Numbered from the stretch's first letter, positions 44,192 to 53,650 are shown. The stretch is DNA of 64,000 nt from Sphaerotilus microaerophilus (GCF_023734135.1 NZ_AP025730.1:248001-312000); one strand, 5' to 3'. The notes: generated by a model from the sequence alone, not told the origin. Translations and numbers: made by a program.

Positions 44192-46420
44192 GTGCCGCCC
44201 ACCGTGCAGCGATTTACCACCGACGACGTGCTTGCATCCGCACAGGCCCGGATCGGGAGCCTGACGGGTGAGGCGCTGGCCGCTGCCCTGGTGGAACTGG
44301 CCTGGCACCTGCGCCAGCGCGATACGCAGCGCGCCCTGGACCTGGCGGCCCAGGCCGAGGCCTGCCTGCCGACGCAGGCCAGCGGCCCGACGCGCGCCCG
44401 GCTGCAGCTGGTGCGCGCCGAAGGCGCGTGGCTGCTGGGTGACCTGGACGCCGCCGAGCGCTGGCTCGGCCAGGCGCGCGGCGACGCCCCCGCCGATGCC
44501 GCGGTGCAGGGCGATGCCGACTGGCTCGATGCCTCGCTGGTCAATGACCGCGGCCGCTACGACCAGCGCGAAGTGGCCATCGCACGCTCCGGCGAGCGCG
44601 CCACGGCGGCGGGTGATGCCGAACGGGCCGACCTGGCCCGGCTGGCGCTGCAGTGCTTCGACGCGTTCGGCGACCCCGGCGCAGCCCTGTCCGAACACGG
44701 TGACGCCGTGCGGGCCCGGCTGGACGACCCCCGACCGGCCGTCGCCGCACTGGCGCACAGCTTCATGCACCACGGGCTGGCGGCGGTGGGGCGCTATGCC
44801 GAGGCCATCACCCACGGCCTGCATGCCGCGGAGCTGGCGCTGCAGACCGGGCAGGTGCGGCGCGCCCTGATCGACACCACCAACGCCGCGACGGTCTACC
44901 TGGACCTGAACGACGTCGATGCCGCGCTCGCCCTGCTGAACGAGAACCTGGTGCGCGCCCGGGCCACCGGCTGGCCACAGACCACCGGGGTCACCCTGGC
45001 CAATGTCGCGCTGGCGATGTTCAAGGCCGGCCGACACGCGATGGCCGTCGAGGTGGCCGACGAGGCGCTCGCCGTGCTCGCGGGCAGCCGGCATGCCAAG
45101 CCCTGGTACATCGCCGCCCAGGCACGCGCCACCATCGCGATCGACCAGGGCGACTGGGCCACCGCCCGCCGCCTGTGCAAGACCATCCTGGCCGCGCCGA
45201 TGCAGGGCGACATGATCGAGATGCGCCGCTTCGCCAGCCAGGCACTGGCCGAGGCGCTGCTGGGCCAGGGCGAGGTCAGCGCGGCACACGACCATGCGGC
45301 CCAGGCGCTCGACCTGGCGATCCACAGCGGCGACCTGACCGCGCAGATCGATGCGCACCGGGTGCTGGCGCGCATCGCCCGGCGCAGCCATGCGCACACG
45401 CAGCCAGGCGCGCTGGAGTCGCTGCAGCGGGCGCTGGAGATCGCCGAGAACCACCCGGACATCACCCTGCCGCCGGCCCTGCTCGACGAGCTGGCCGCCG
45501 AGCAGCAGCAGGCAGGGCGGTTCGAGGGCGCCTGCGCGACCTGGCAGCGCGCCGTGGCCGCCCGCGACGCGCAGGGCCGGCACGACGCCAGCCGGCGTGC
45601 CGTGGCGCTGGAGGTGCGTTTCAAGACCGAGCGCGCCCTGGCCGACGCCCAGCGCCAGCGCGAGCTGGCCGAGGCCGAGTCCCGCCGGGCCGAGGAGCTG
45701 GCCCAGGTGAACGACCGCCTGCGGGGCGCATTGGCCGAGCTGGAGGCCGCGCAGGGCCTGCTCACCCGGCGCAACGCCGAGTTGCGCGAGGCCTACGCGG
45801 CGATGAAGGACCTCAGCCTCACCGACCCGCTCACCGGCCTGCGCAACCGCCGCTTCCTCAGCCAGACCATCGACCAGGACATCGCCCACACGGTGCGGCA
45901 GCACGAGACCCGCGCGCTGCGCGCCCAACAGGGCGAGGCGCGCGCCGATGCCCGCTCGAACGGCCGTCCCGACCTGCTGTTCTTCCTGGTCGACCTGGAC
46001 CACTTCAAGGCCGTCAACGACACGCACGGCCACGCTGCGGGCGACGAGGTGCTGCGCCAGTTCAAGGACCGGCTGCAGGCGGTGTTCCGCGACTCGGACC
46101 ACATCGTGCGCTGGGGTGGCGAGGAGTTCCTCGTCGTCGCCCGCGGCAGCCGGCGCGAGTGTGCCGCCGCGCTGGCGCAGCGGCTGTGCCGGCACGTCGC
46201 CGAGCAGCCCTTCGTCCTGCCTGGTGGCGGCGCCCTGACGCAGACCTGCTCGATCGGCTACGCGCCCTTCCCGCCCGACCCGCTGCAGCCGCGCGAGGCC
46301 GACTGGGTCAGCGTGGTCGAGCGCGCCGACCAGCGCCTGTACCAGGCCAAGGCCGCCGGGCGCAACCGCTGGGTGGGCGAGCCCGGCGACCGCATCGACC
46401 ACCCGGACTGCACCGGCTGA
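44192..46420 (+). CDS. Soluble diguanylate cyclase with an N-terminal TPR-like region
   Basis: The product is about 742 residues from GTG 44192. The frame is open from ATG 44063, but that would leave only 14 bp to the divergent gene and adds sequence that does not look coded. The first 500 residues are alpha-helical TPR-like repeats. A coiled coil (about 515-560) leads to a GGDEF domain with 'LTDPLTGLRNRRFL', 'LVDLDHFKAVND' and the active motif WGGEEF. The I-site RDSD sits five residues before GGEEF, so c-di-GMP product inhibition is expected. No membrane segment is seen. The TPR part may sense a partner protein. Confidence 0.9.
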   Translation: MPPTVQRFTTDDVLASAQARIGSLTGEALAAALVELAWHLRQRDTQRALDLAAQAEACLPTQASGPTRARLQLVRAEGAWLLGDLDAAERWLGQARGDAPADAAVQGDADWLDASLVNDRGRYDQREVAIARSGERATAAGDAERADLARLALQCFDAFGDPGAALSEHGDAVRARLDDPRPAVAALAHSFMHHGLAAVGRYAEAITHGLHAAELALQTGQVRRALIDTTNAATVYLDLNDVDAALALLNENLVRARATGWPQTTGVTLANVALAMFKAGRHAMAVEVADEALAVLAGSRHAKPWYIAAQARATIAIDQGDWATARRLCKTILAAPMQGDMIEMRRFASQALAEALLGQGEVSAAHDHAAQALDLAIHSGDLTAQIDAHRVLARIARRSHAHTQPGALESLQRALEIAENHPDITLPPALLDELAAEQQQAGRFEGACATWQRAVAARDAQGRHDASRRAVALEVRFKTERALADAQRQRELAEAESRRAEELAQVNDRLRGALAELEAAQGLLTRRNAELREAYAAMKDLSLTDPLTGLRNRRFLSQTIDQDIAHTVRQHETRALRAQQGEARADARSNGRPDLLFFLVDLDHFKAVNDTHGHAAGDEVLRQFKDRLQAVFRDSDHIVRWGGEEFLVVARGSRRECAAALAQRLCRHVAEQPFVLPGGGALTQTCSIGYAPFPPDPLQPREADWVSVVERADQRLYQAKAAGRNRWVGEPGDRIDHPDCTG

Positions 46421-46433
46421 GGACCCCGGCCGC

Positions 46434-47087
46434 TCAACGCCTTCCCGACGGCGGTGGCGATGGTGGCGGTGGCGGCGGGGTCTGCAGGTACAGACGGTCC
46501 GAGTAGGTCGCCAGCCACTGCGGACGGAAGGCCACGAAGATCGCCACCAGCATCCCGGCGAGGAAGCCGTCCCCCCAGGCCGCCAGCCAGCGCGCCACCA
46601 TCAGCTCGGCCTCGTCCACGCCGGGGGGCGCGCCGTGCAGCCAGACCGACAGCCAGCCGGCACAGGCCGCCGCGACCGCCGTGCCGATGAAGCCCCGGCC
46701 CAGGATGTAGATGAACAGGTGGTGCGGCAGCCACCGCCGCAGCCCGGCGCCGATGCCCAGCGCCAGGGTGGCCGGCACCAACCCCAGCCAGACGTAGCGG
46801 TGCAGCGCCTCCAGCCAGTCCAGCTGCGCCATCACCGCCGTCACCACCGCCACCGGCAGCAGCGCCAGCACCGCCAGCGGCCAGCCGGCCATCAGCAGCA
46901 GCAGCGTCGCCCCCGACAAGGGCTGCACCACCGCGCTGCCCACGTAGCGATCCACCCCCCACACCAGTGGCAGGGCGGCGCACCAGAACAGCCAGGGCCA
47001 GGGCGGCCCGGACGGCCCCACCACCCGCCATGGCCGCAGCCACAGCGCCAACGTCACGGCCACAGCGGCCAGGCTCAGATCCAGCAT
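46434..47087 (-). CDS. CbiM-like (COG3235) integral membrane protein
   Basis: The 217-residue protein has five to six hydrophobic segments. 'LPHHLFIYILGRGFIGTAVAAA', 'GDGFLAGMLVAIFVAFRPQWLATYSD' match the COG3235 family, often annotated as energy-coupling-factor CbiM/NikM-type permease. The metal-binding N-terminal MH(I/M)P motif of true CbiM is absent and no ECF ATPase is near, so a metal-transport role is uncertain. The C-terminus is Pro rich. It converges on the diguanylate cyclase gene, with 13 bp between. Confidence 0.8.
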   Translation of the reverse strand: MLDLSLAAVAVTLALWLRPWRVVGPSGPPWPWLFWCAALPLVWGVDRYVGSAVVQPLSGATLLLLMAGWPLAVLALLPVAVVTAVMAQLDWLEALHRYVWLGLVPATLALGIGAGLRRWLPHHLFIYILGRGFIGTAVAAACAGWLSVWLHGAPPGVDEAELMVARWLAAWGDGFLAGMLVAIFVAFRPQWLATYSDRLYLQTPPPPPPSPPPSGRR

Positions 47088-47244
47088 CGTGGCGGCATGC
47101 TAGTGCAGTGCGGCCGCGTCCGGCGCCGTACCAGCCGGGCTGCGCTGCGGCAGGCCCGTCTGCAGCGGCTAGGATGCGCGGCCGGCCCAAGGCCCGTGCG
47201 CGCACTCGGCGCGCCGCCTGGCCCGCCCGAACAAGATACCGCCG

Positions 47245-50200
47245 ATGCCCACCGCCTCCTCGCGCCGCCCCCGCACCCCGCCGGCCGCCGCGCCGATCGA
47301 ATCCGTTCCGACCCCCGCCGCTGCACCGGCCCCTGCCCGCCGCCGCAAGCCGGCCGCCGCGGCAGCGGTGGCCGCTGCGCCTGCTGCTGCGCCTGTCACG
47401 GCCCCTGCGGTCGACCCCGCCCCCACTGCGGCACGGAAGAAGACCCGCCCAAGCACCCCGGTGGCGCCGGCGCCGATCGAGCCGCCCACCGCGCCACCGG
47501 CCACTCCCGCACGGACGGCCAGGAAAGCGGCGGTAAAAACGGCAACGAAGCGCGTGCCAAAGGCCGCCGCACAGGCTGCGGAGCCGCCGGCCACGATGCC
47601 GGCCGAGCAACCCACCGTGAAGGCAACCGAACCGGCAGCCGGCAAGAAGACAGCCAAGGCGGCAGCGAAAACAGCGGCAAAGACGGCCGCCAAGCCGGTC
47701 GCCAAACCGATCGCGAAGAAGGCTGCCAGGCAGGCCGAGGCACAGGACGCCGCCCCACCCGCTGCCCCGAAGAGCGCCGCCAAGAAGGCGCTGAAGGCAG
47801 CGGCGGCACCCGTCGCCGCTCCGGCACCGGAACAGCCTCCGGCCAAGAAGGCAGCCAGCAAGAAGACCGCACCGAAGCCGCGTGCTGCCGCCAAGGCCCC
47901 GGCCGAGGCCGCCACCCCTGCGGTGGTCGAGACGCTTGTGCCTGCCGTGCCGGTGGCGGCCGAAGCCGCTACACCCGCACGAGCGCCCGCCAAGCGCCGC
48001 TCGCGCGCGGCCGCCGACATTCCGGCCACGCCCACCGAACCCGCCGCACCGGCCGTGCCGCCCACCGCGCCGGCCCCCAAGCCGTCGCGCCGGGGCAAGG
48101 CCCCCGCGACCGACAGCACAGCCGCAACCGACACCCCGACGCCCGCCAAGCCGGCCAGCCGCCGTCGCCGCGGCCAGAAGGTGGGGTCCGCCTCCGCCGA
48201 TGACCAGGCCACTGCGGCCGTGACCGGGACCCCGGCCGTCGAGGTCCCGCTCGCTTCCACCCCTGCATCCGCCGCCGCAACGGCCGCGGCGGTCGACGTA
48301 CCTGCGACCGACAGCACAGCCGAAACCGCCGCCCCTCCGGGCGAAGGCCCCCCTGCCGACGAGGCGGCGCCGCGCGGGCGCCGGCGCCGCCGCCGCGGGC
48401 GCTCGGATCGCGCTGCGGCCGAGACGGCCGAGGCCACCGGCATCGAGCCCGGGGCGGACCAACCGCCGGTCGAGGCCGACGTCGCCATCCAGGCGCCTGC
48501 CGCCGAACGGGCGGTGGCCTCGGAGCCGCCCGCCGAGCCCGCCGCCATCGAACTGGCCCCGCCGGCCCCCCCCGCCCTGCCCCCGCGGCCCGTGCTGGCG
48601 CTGGCCGACCCGGCCCGCTTCACCTGCGAGGCGCTGGATCCCGGAGCACTGTGGGGCCGCCACCGCGTCACCGACCGCCAGACCGGCGCGGTGCACGAAC
48701 TGCTGCTGCGCGGCCTGGGCGAAGGCGCTGGCGAGGGTGAAAACCACTGCAGCTGTGCCGACTTTGCCGCCAGCGACCACGGCCGCTGCCCGCACCTCGA
48801 CACCCGGCTGGCCACCCTGCTCGATGGCGGGCCTGATGCCCAAGCAGCCTATGCCGCCCATGCCGCCCTGCTGCAGGGCGCGCAGCCGCCGCACAGCGAG
48901 GTGCACCTGCGCTACGGCGCCGAGCGCCACATCGCCTGGCGCCCCGGCAGCAGCTGCCCGGACGAGCTGCGCAGCCTGGCCGCGGCGGCCCTCGATGCGC
49001 AGGGCCACCTCGGCCGCAGCGCTGCGGCGACCGTGCAGCAACTGGTGCAGCGCGCGGCCGAGCTGGGCCACCGCCTGCAGGTCGAGCCGGCCGTCTGGGC
49101 CCAGCTGGGCGAGGCCCACGATGCCCAGCGCCGCGTGATGGCCCTGGAAGCCGCCTACCCGGCCGGCCCGGCCGATCCCTCGCTGCTGCAGGGCCTGCTG
49201 CGCCAGCCGCTGGCGCCGCACCAGGTCGAGGCCGCACTGCTGGCCGCCTGCGCCGGCCGCTGCGTGCTGGCCGACGAGCCCGGCCTGGGCAAGATCGCCC
49301 AGGTGCTGGCCACGCTGGCGCTGCAGCGCCGCCACTTCGGTGCCGAGCGCCTGCTGGTCGCCGCGCCCACCGAGTGGCTGCGCCGCTGGCAGCGCGCCAT
49401 CGGTCGCTGGACCTCGCTGGCCGTGCGCCTGGGGCTGGACGAGCTGGCCACCTCGTCGGAGCCGGTGCTGCGTCTGGTCAGCCTGGACGAGCTGCTGCGC
49501 CAGGCTGACGCCGTGGCCGCCTGGGCGCCGGACGTGCTGGTGATCGACGAAGGCCCGCTGGCCCCCCCGCCCTGGCTGGGCGACTCCGCCGCCGCGCTGC
49601 AGCGGCTGAACCCCGGCGCCACCCTGGTCGTGCTGCGCCGCCCGGCCGAAGCACGGCCCGACGCCGTGGCGGCGCTGGTGCGCTGGCTCGACCCGCTGCG
49701 CCTGGGGCCCACCCGCCGCCTGCTGGAGGCCCACGCCGGCCCGGCACCTGACGCTGCAGCGGGCGCGTCCGTGCAGGATTGGCATGACCTCGACCGCCTC
49801 GGCGACACCCTGCTGCCGCTGCTGCTGCGCCGTCGCCGTGCCCCGCTGGCCGCGGGTGCCACACCCGAGCCGCACCCGGCCGATGACGACGTCCACACCC
49901 TGGCGCTGACCACTGGCCAGGCGGCGCGCCACCAGGCCCAGCGTGAACGTGCTGCCCGCCTGGTCGCCCGCTGGGAACGCGTGGGCGACCTCGCCAGCCG
50001 AGAGCAGCGTGAGCTGCTGGCCGCTGTGCGGGGCATGAGCCAGGCCTGCGTGGCCGTGGCCGACGACATCGGCGCTGCGGGCAACGGTGCAGCCAGCGCT
50101 GCGGGCGAAGGCCCCGACCCGAAGGCCGCGGCCCTGCTGGCGCTGATCGACGAGGTGTCCGCACAGGCACCGGACACGCAGCTGGTGGTGTTCAGCCAGT

Positions 50201-50721
50201 GGCCGGCCGCCCTGGCAGCGCTGGGCCAGGCGCTGGCGCAACGTGGCATTGGCAGCCTGGCCTTCCAGGCCGAGCTGAGCGATGCGGCGCTGGCCGATGC
50301 CGCAGCCCATTTCCGCGCCGATGCGCGCTGCCGCGTCGCGCTGGTGGCCGATGAGGTGCTGCCGCGCCTTCAGCTGGAGCACGCCCATGCCGGCGTGGTG
50401 CACCTGGACCGCCCCTGGCTGCCGCGCCGGCTGGCCGAGCGCCTGGCCAGCGTGCTGCCCCGTTCGGGCACCGACGCCTCGGCCGGGGCCGCGACCGGGC
50501 CTGGTGCCGAAGCCAGCGTGCCGGTGCTGCACCTGATCGCCGAGGCGAGCATCGAGGAGGCCCTGCTGGACGCGCAGACCACCGCCGCGGCGCTGGGCAT
50601 GGCCCCGTCCGGTGCGGCGCTGGCCAGCCTGCTGGCGCAGCCGGACGGTGGCGCCTTCCTGACCGGTGCGGCCCTGGCGGCGCTGGTGCAGCAGGTGCGC
50701 GAGCTGCTGCGGGGGATATGA
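47245..50721 (+). CDS. Histone-H1-like tail + SWIM zinc finger + degenerate SNF2-type helicase
   Basis: The 1158-residue protein has three parts. Residues 1-about 430 are Ala/Lys/Pro rich with 'KKTAKAAAKTAAKTAAKP'-like runs, as in histone H1 and bacterial H1 homologues, plus an Arg cluster near 390. A SWIM zinc motif follows: C502, C504, C515, H517. Residues about 640-1150 look like an SNF2 two-domain ATPase: Walker A is DEPGLGKI (I684 where Thr/Ser is expected), motif II is DEGP (768-771) instead of DEAH, and the arginine-finger motif VI is missing. ATP hydrolysis is thus doubtful. It is coupled to an exonuclease gene by a 4-bp overlap, suggesting a DNA-associated complex. This domain order is unfamiliar to me. 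Confidence 0.85.
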   Translation: MPTASSRRPRTPPAAAPIESVPTPAAAPAPARRRKPAAAAAVAAAPAAAPVTAPAVDPAPTAARKKTRPSTPVAPAPIEPPTAPPATPARTARKAAVKTATKRVPKAAAQAAEPPATMPAEQPTVKATEPAAGKKTAKAAAKTAAKTAAKPVAKPIAKKAARQAEAQDAAPPAAPKSAAKKALKAAAAPVAAPAPEQPPAKKAASKKTAPKPRAAAKAPAEAATPAVVETLVPAVPVAAEAATPARAPAKRRSRAAADIPATPTEPAAPAVPPTAPAPKPSRRGKAPATDSTAATDTPTPAKPASRRRRGQKVGSASADDQATAAVTGTPAVEVPLASTPASAAATAAAVDVPATDSTAETAAPPGEGPPADEAAPRGRRRRRRGRSDRAAAETAEATGIEPGADQPPVEADVAIQAPAAERAVASEPPAEPAAIELAPPAPPALPPRPVLALADPARFTCEALDPGALWGRHRVTDRQTGAVHELLLRGLGEGAGEGENHCSCADFAASDHGRCPHLDTRLATLLDGGPDAQAAYAAHAALLQGAQPPHSEVHLRYGAERHIAWRPGSSCPDELRSLAAAALDAQGHLGRSAAATVQQLVQRAAELGHRLQVEPAVWAQLGEAHDAQRRVMALEAAYPAGPADPSLLQGLLRQPLAPHQVEAALLAACAGRCVLADEPGLGKIAQVLATLALQRRHFGAERLLVAAPTEWLRRWQRAIGRWTSLAVRLGLDELATSSEPVLRLVSLDELLRQADAVAAWAPDVLVIDEGPLAPPPWLGDSAAALQRLNPGATLVVLRRPAEARPDAVAALVRWLDPLRLGPTRRLLEAHAGPAPDAAAGASVQDWHDLDRLGDTLLPLLLRRRRAPLAAGATPEPHPADDDVHTLALTTGQAARHQAQRERAARLVARWERVGDLASREQRELLAAVRGMSQACVAVADDIGAAGNGAASAAGEGPDPKAAALLALIDEVSAQAPDTQLVVFSQWPAALAALGQALAQRGIGSLAFQAELSDAALADAAAHFRADARCRVALVADEVLPRLQLEHAHAGVVHLDRPWLPRRLAERLASVLPRSGTDASAGAATGPGAEASVPVLHLIAEASIEEALLDAQTTAAALGMAPSGAALASLLAQPDGGAFLTGAALAALVQQVRELLRGI

Positions 50722-51467
50722 GCGCGCCGCGGCCCCCCGGCACTCCGGACCAGGCACCGGGCAGCAGCCCGGGCGCCGAGACCATCGCGGTGATCGACTT
50801 CGAGACCACCGGGATGACGCCCGCCCAGGGCGCACGCGCCACCGAGATCGCCGCCGTGCTGGTGCGCGGCGGCGCCATCGTCGGCCAGTACCAGAGCCTG
50901 ATGCACAGCGGGGTGCGCATTCCCGCCTTCATCGAGCAGCTCACCGGCATCAGCAATGCGATGCTGCGCGGCGCGCCGCCGGCCGAGCAGGTGATGCGCG
51001 AGGTGGCCGACTTCACCCGCGGCTGCCCGCTGGTGGCGCACAACGCCAGCTTCGACCGCGGCTTCTGGCTGGCCGAGCGCGAGCGCGCCGGCTGCCCGGT
51101 CACCCTGCCGGTGCCGGGCGAGCCCGCGCCCGTCACCAACCCGGCCGCCGACTTCGCCTGCACCGTGCTGCTGTCACGCCGCCTCTACCCCGACGCGCCC
51201 AACCACCGCCTCGGCAGCCTGGCGCGCTGGCACCACCTGCCCGACCAGGGCCGCGCCCACCGCGCCCTGGCCGACGCGCTCACCACCGCGCACCTGTTGC
51301 TGCGCATCCAGCAGGATGTGAGTGACCGCTTTTCCGCCGAGCTGGCGGACCAGCCGGTCGACCACGGGCTGCTGGCCGCCCTGCAGCGCGCCAGCAAGGA
51401 CCAGCTCCCGCGCTGCGTGACCAGGCACCTGCGCAGCCGGGGCGCGGCAACGGCGCTGCGCCGGTGA
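50718..51467 (+). CDS. DnaQ-type 3'-5' exonuclease
   Basis: The 249-residue protein has the DEDDh exonuclease motifs: Exo I VIDFETTGMTP, Exo II 'LVAHNASFDRGFW' and Exo III HRALADALTTAHLL. All acidic residues and the His are present, so it should be active. The fold belongs to DNA polymerase III epsilon and related nucleases; the C-terminus lacks the polymerase-binding tail of true epsilon. It starts within the stop codon of the SNF2-like gene (ATGA) and overlaps the small membrane gene in the same way, so the three are co-translated. Confidence 0.93.
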   Translation: MSAPRPPGTPDQAPGSSPGAETIAVIDFETTGMTPAQGARATEIAAVLVRGGAIVGQYQSLMHSGVRIPAFIEQLTGISNAMLRGAPPAEQVMREVADFTRGCPLVAHNASFDRGFWLAERERAGCPVTLPVPGEPAPVTNPAADFACTVLLSRRLYPDAPNHRLGSLARWHHLPDQGRAHRALADALTTAHLLLRIQQDVSDRFSAELADQPVDHGLLAALQRASKDQLPRCVTRHLRSRGAATALRR

Positions 51468-51739
51468 GCCTGACCGGCTGGTTCCTGGTGGCCGCCGCCA
51501 GCCTGCTGGCTGGCGGGTTGCTCGGCGCCCTGCTGCGCCCACGCTCGCTGGCCCCGGTCGTGATCGCCACGGTGATCGCCTTTGGCGCCGCCGTCAGCGG
51601 CATGATCGCCAGCGCCTGGCTGCAGCAGCCGACGGCGACCACGCTGTTCGGCCTGGCCAGCATCGCCATCCCGGCTGTCGGCGCCCTGGCCTGGGTGGGC
51701 GCCCTGGTCGGGCGGCGGTGGCGCCCACCTGCCTCCTGA
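51464..51739 (+). CDS. Small two/three-helix membrane protein
   Basis: The 91-residue frame starts with GTG inside the exonuclease stop codon. It has three hydrophobic segments (about 5-25, 30-52, 60-82) and a short basic C-terminus. I do not recognise a family. The coupling to the exonuclease gene supports expression. Confidence 0.65.
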   Translation: MSLTGWFLVAAASLLAGGLLGALLRPRSLAPVVIATVIAFGAAVSGMIASAWLQQPTATTLFGLASIAIPAVGALAWVGALVGRRWRPPAS

Positions 51740-51760
51740 CGGCTCGCCCGGGGCGGCGGC

Positions 51761-52201
51761 TCAGGACACCGGCCGCTCCAGCTCCGCCACGCGCGTCAGC
51801 AGCTGCTCGACGCTCCAGTGGCGCGTCAGCCAGATCGTCAATGCGGCACCCGCCAGGTGCCGGCGCAACGGCCCGGCATCGCGCTGCAGATGCTCGCGGC
51901 TGTGGTCGGAGGCCACCCGCCAGGCGAAGGCCACGATGTCCGGCGGGCGGGCCTGCACCGAGGCGGACAGCAGGTAGGTCACCGGGTCCAGCGCCACCGC
52001 CTCGGGCGGCCCGGCGCTGCCGGCACGCTGCCAGACCTGCTGCTGCACCGCCAGCGCCGCGATGCGCTGCGGCGGCTCGGGTCGACCCTCGACCGCCTGC
52101 AAGCCCAGGGCGTAGAGCGCCCAGGGCAGCCCCAGGACGAGGGCGCCGATGCCCAGGACGAGCGCGGCGAGGAGGACTTCCCAGCGGGTCGAGGCAGCCA
52201 T
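51761..52201 (-). CDS. Hypothetical membrane-anchored protein
   Basis: The 146-residue protein has one strong N-terminal membrane helix (about 8-33) and a soluble region of about 110 residues with 'SREHLQRDAGPLRRHLAGAALTIWLTRHWS', which reads like a helical bundle. No catalytic motif is seen. It is divergent from the dienelactone hydrolase and convergent on the small membrane gene. I do not recognise the family. Confidence 0.7.
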   Translation of the reverse strand: MAASTRWEVLLAALVLGIGALVLGLPWALYALGLQAVEGRPEPPQRIAALAVQQQVWQRAGSAGPPEAVALDPVTYLLSASVQARPPDIVAFAWRVASDHSREHLQRDAGPLRRHLAGAALTIWLTRHWSVEQLLTRVAELERPVS

Positions 52202-52361
52202 GCGGGCAGTCTAGGGCAGCGGTGGCACCCGCCCGGCACCGACCCCGCACCGTCCGGGTCAACCCGGGCCGGCTTCCCTGCGCCACGGCTGTGCTCTACC
52301 CTTGGCGCATCCACCAACCGGGTGGGGCGCTGCGCCCCGCCGCCTTCAGGAGATGAACACG

Positions 52362-53057
52362 ATGGGCAGCATGATCACCTTCCAACGCCCCGACGGGCAG
52401 AGCGTGCAGGGCTACCTCGCAGAAGCAGCCGGCAGCAGCGGCGGCCCGGCGGTGGTGGTGATCCAGGAGTGGTGGGGCCTGAACGACCAGATCCGCGGCG
52501 TGGCCGACCGCCTGGCCCGCGCCGGCTACACCGCGCTGGTGCCGGACCTCTACCGCGGCCAGTCCACCGTGGAGGCCGAGGAGGCGCACCACCTGATGAC
52601 CGGGCTGGACTTCGGCGCCGCCGCCTCGCAGGACATCCGCGGCGCGGTGCAAGCACTCAAGGCGCGCAGCGCCGGCAAGGTGGGCGTGACCGGCTTCTGC
52701 ATGGGCGGCGCGCTGACCGTGCTGTCGCTGACGATGGTGCCCGAGGCCGATGCCGGCGTGATCTGGTACGGCTACCCGCCGATCGAGTACGTCGACGCCA
52801 GCAAGATCACCGCGCCGGTCATGGCGCACTGGGGCGAGCAGGACAGCGTCTTCGCGATCGCCGGCGTGGATGCCCTGGAGGAGAAGCTGCGTGCCGCTGG
52901 CGTGGCCTACACCGGCCACCGCTACCTGGCGCACCACGCCTTTGCCAACGAGAACGCCCAGGGCCCGCGCCGCTACCCATTCACCCAGTACGACGCCGCC
53001 TGGGCGCAGGCGGCCTGGGACCGCACGCTGCGCTTCTTCGGCCAGCAGCTGGGCTGA
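52362..53057 (+). CDS. Dienelactone hydrolase family protein
   Basis: The 231-residue protein starts at ATG 52362, with AGGAG about ten bases upstream; ATGs at 52353 and 52371 are alternatives. It is a DLH-type alpha/beta-hydrolase with 'VVVIQEWWGLNDQIRG' (Glu of the catalytic unit), the cysteine nucleophile C113 in GFCMGGAL, an Asp in 'WGEQDSVF' and the His in YLAHHAFAN. The native reaction opens dienelactones in chloroaromatic breakdown, but many DLH proteins have other esters as substrates. No other aromatic-degradation gene is close. Confidence 0.92.
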   Translation: MGSMITFQRPDGQSVQGYLAEAAGSSGGPAVVVIQEWWGLNDQIRGVADRLARAGYTALVPDLYRGQSTVEAEEAHHLMTGLDFGAAASQDIRGAVQALKARSAGKVGVTGFCMGGALTVLSLTMVPEADAGVIWYGYPPIEYVDASKITAPVMAHWGEQDSVFAIAGVDALEEKLRAAGVAYTGHRYLAHHAFANENAQGPRRYPFTQYDAAWAQAAWDRTLRFFGQQLG

Positions 53058-53074
53058 AGCACCGGCCGGCAGGT

Positions 53075-53650
53075 TCAGTCCATCCTGGCGATCACCGCGC
53101 AGGCCACGCGCGCGCCGGAGTTGCCGGTCGGCTGGGTCCGGTAGTCGTCCGGCTGGGCATGCACGATCAGGCCACGGCCGACGATGTCCGCCACGCCGCT
53201 GCCGATGCCCAGGCCGGGCAGCTTGACGCGCAGGTCGGCCTTGCCATTGGCGTCCGCCTTCAGCGCGGGCAGGTCCCCGGCGTGGTGCTCGGCATCCTGC
53301 GGGCCGTGCGGCTTGCCGGCGGGGTTGAAGTGGCCGCCGGCGCTGAGGCCGTCGCCGCTGGAGCAATCGCCCTTCTCATGGATGTGGAAGCCGTGCTCCT
53401 GGCCTGGCGTCAGGCCGCTGAGGCGCGCGTGCATGAACACGCCGCCCTCCTCCTGGTGGAACATCACCATGCCGCTGACGCTGTGGCCGCGGGTGGCTTC
53501 CAGCTTGGCATGCGCCGCCGGGCTGCCGCCGTGGTGGGCATGGTCGTGGTGGCCGTGTCCCTCGTGGTCACCATGGCGGTGCATCGCCGTGCAGCCGGTG
53601 AGGGCCACGGTGGCAATGACGAGGGGCAGCAGCAGGGCAGCTGGGCGCAT
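53075..53650 (-). CDS. sodC: Lipoprotein Cu/Zn superoxide dismutase with His-rich N-terminal linker
   Basis: The 191-residue protein begins with a signal peptide and lipobox LTGC (C20), so it is a membrane-anchored lipoprotein. Residues about 24-45 are very rich in His (alternating with Gly/Asp), a likely metal-capture tail. The SOD domain follows: 'HGFHIHEKGDCSSGDG' supplies copper and zinc ligands, 'GGHFNPAGKPHGPQDAEHHAGD' more of them, and 'VACAVIARMD' the disulfide partner. ATG 53650 has AGAGGAG six bases upstream. It protects the cell envelope against superoxide. Confidence 0.95.
   Translation of the reverse strand: MRPAALLLPLVIATVALTGCTAMHRHGDHEGHGHHDHAHHGGSPAAHAKLEATRGHSVSGMVMFHQEEGGVFMHARLSGLTPGQEHGFHIHEKGDCSSGDGLSAGGHFNPAGKPHGPQDAEHHAGDLPALKADANGKADLRVKLPGLGIGSGVADIVGRGLIVHAQPDDYRTQPTGNSGARVACAVIARMD

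Noticed and set aside
44045..46402. Long open frame antisense to the TPR-like diguanylate cyclase
   Set aside because: No motif and antisense to a complete GGDEF protein; an effect of GC bias.
46258..50835. Open frame of about 1500 codons antisense to the SNF2-like gene, with long Gly/Arg runs
   Set aside because: The runs are the reverse reading of the Lys/Ala/Pro tail codons; no domain is seen and it covers several genes on the other strand.
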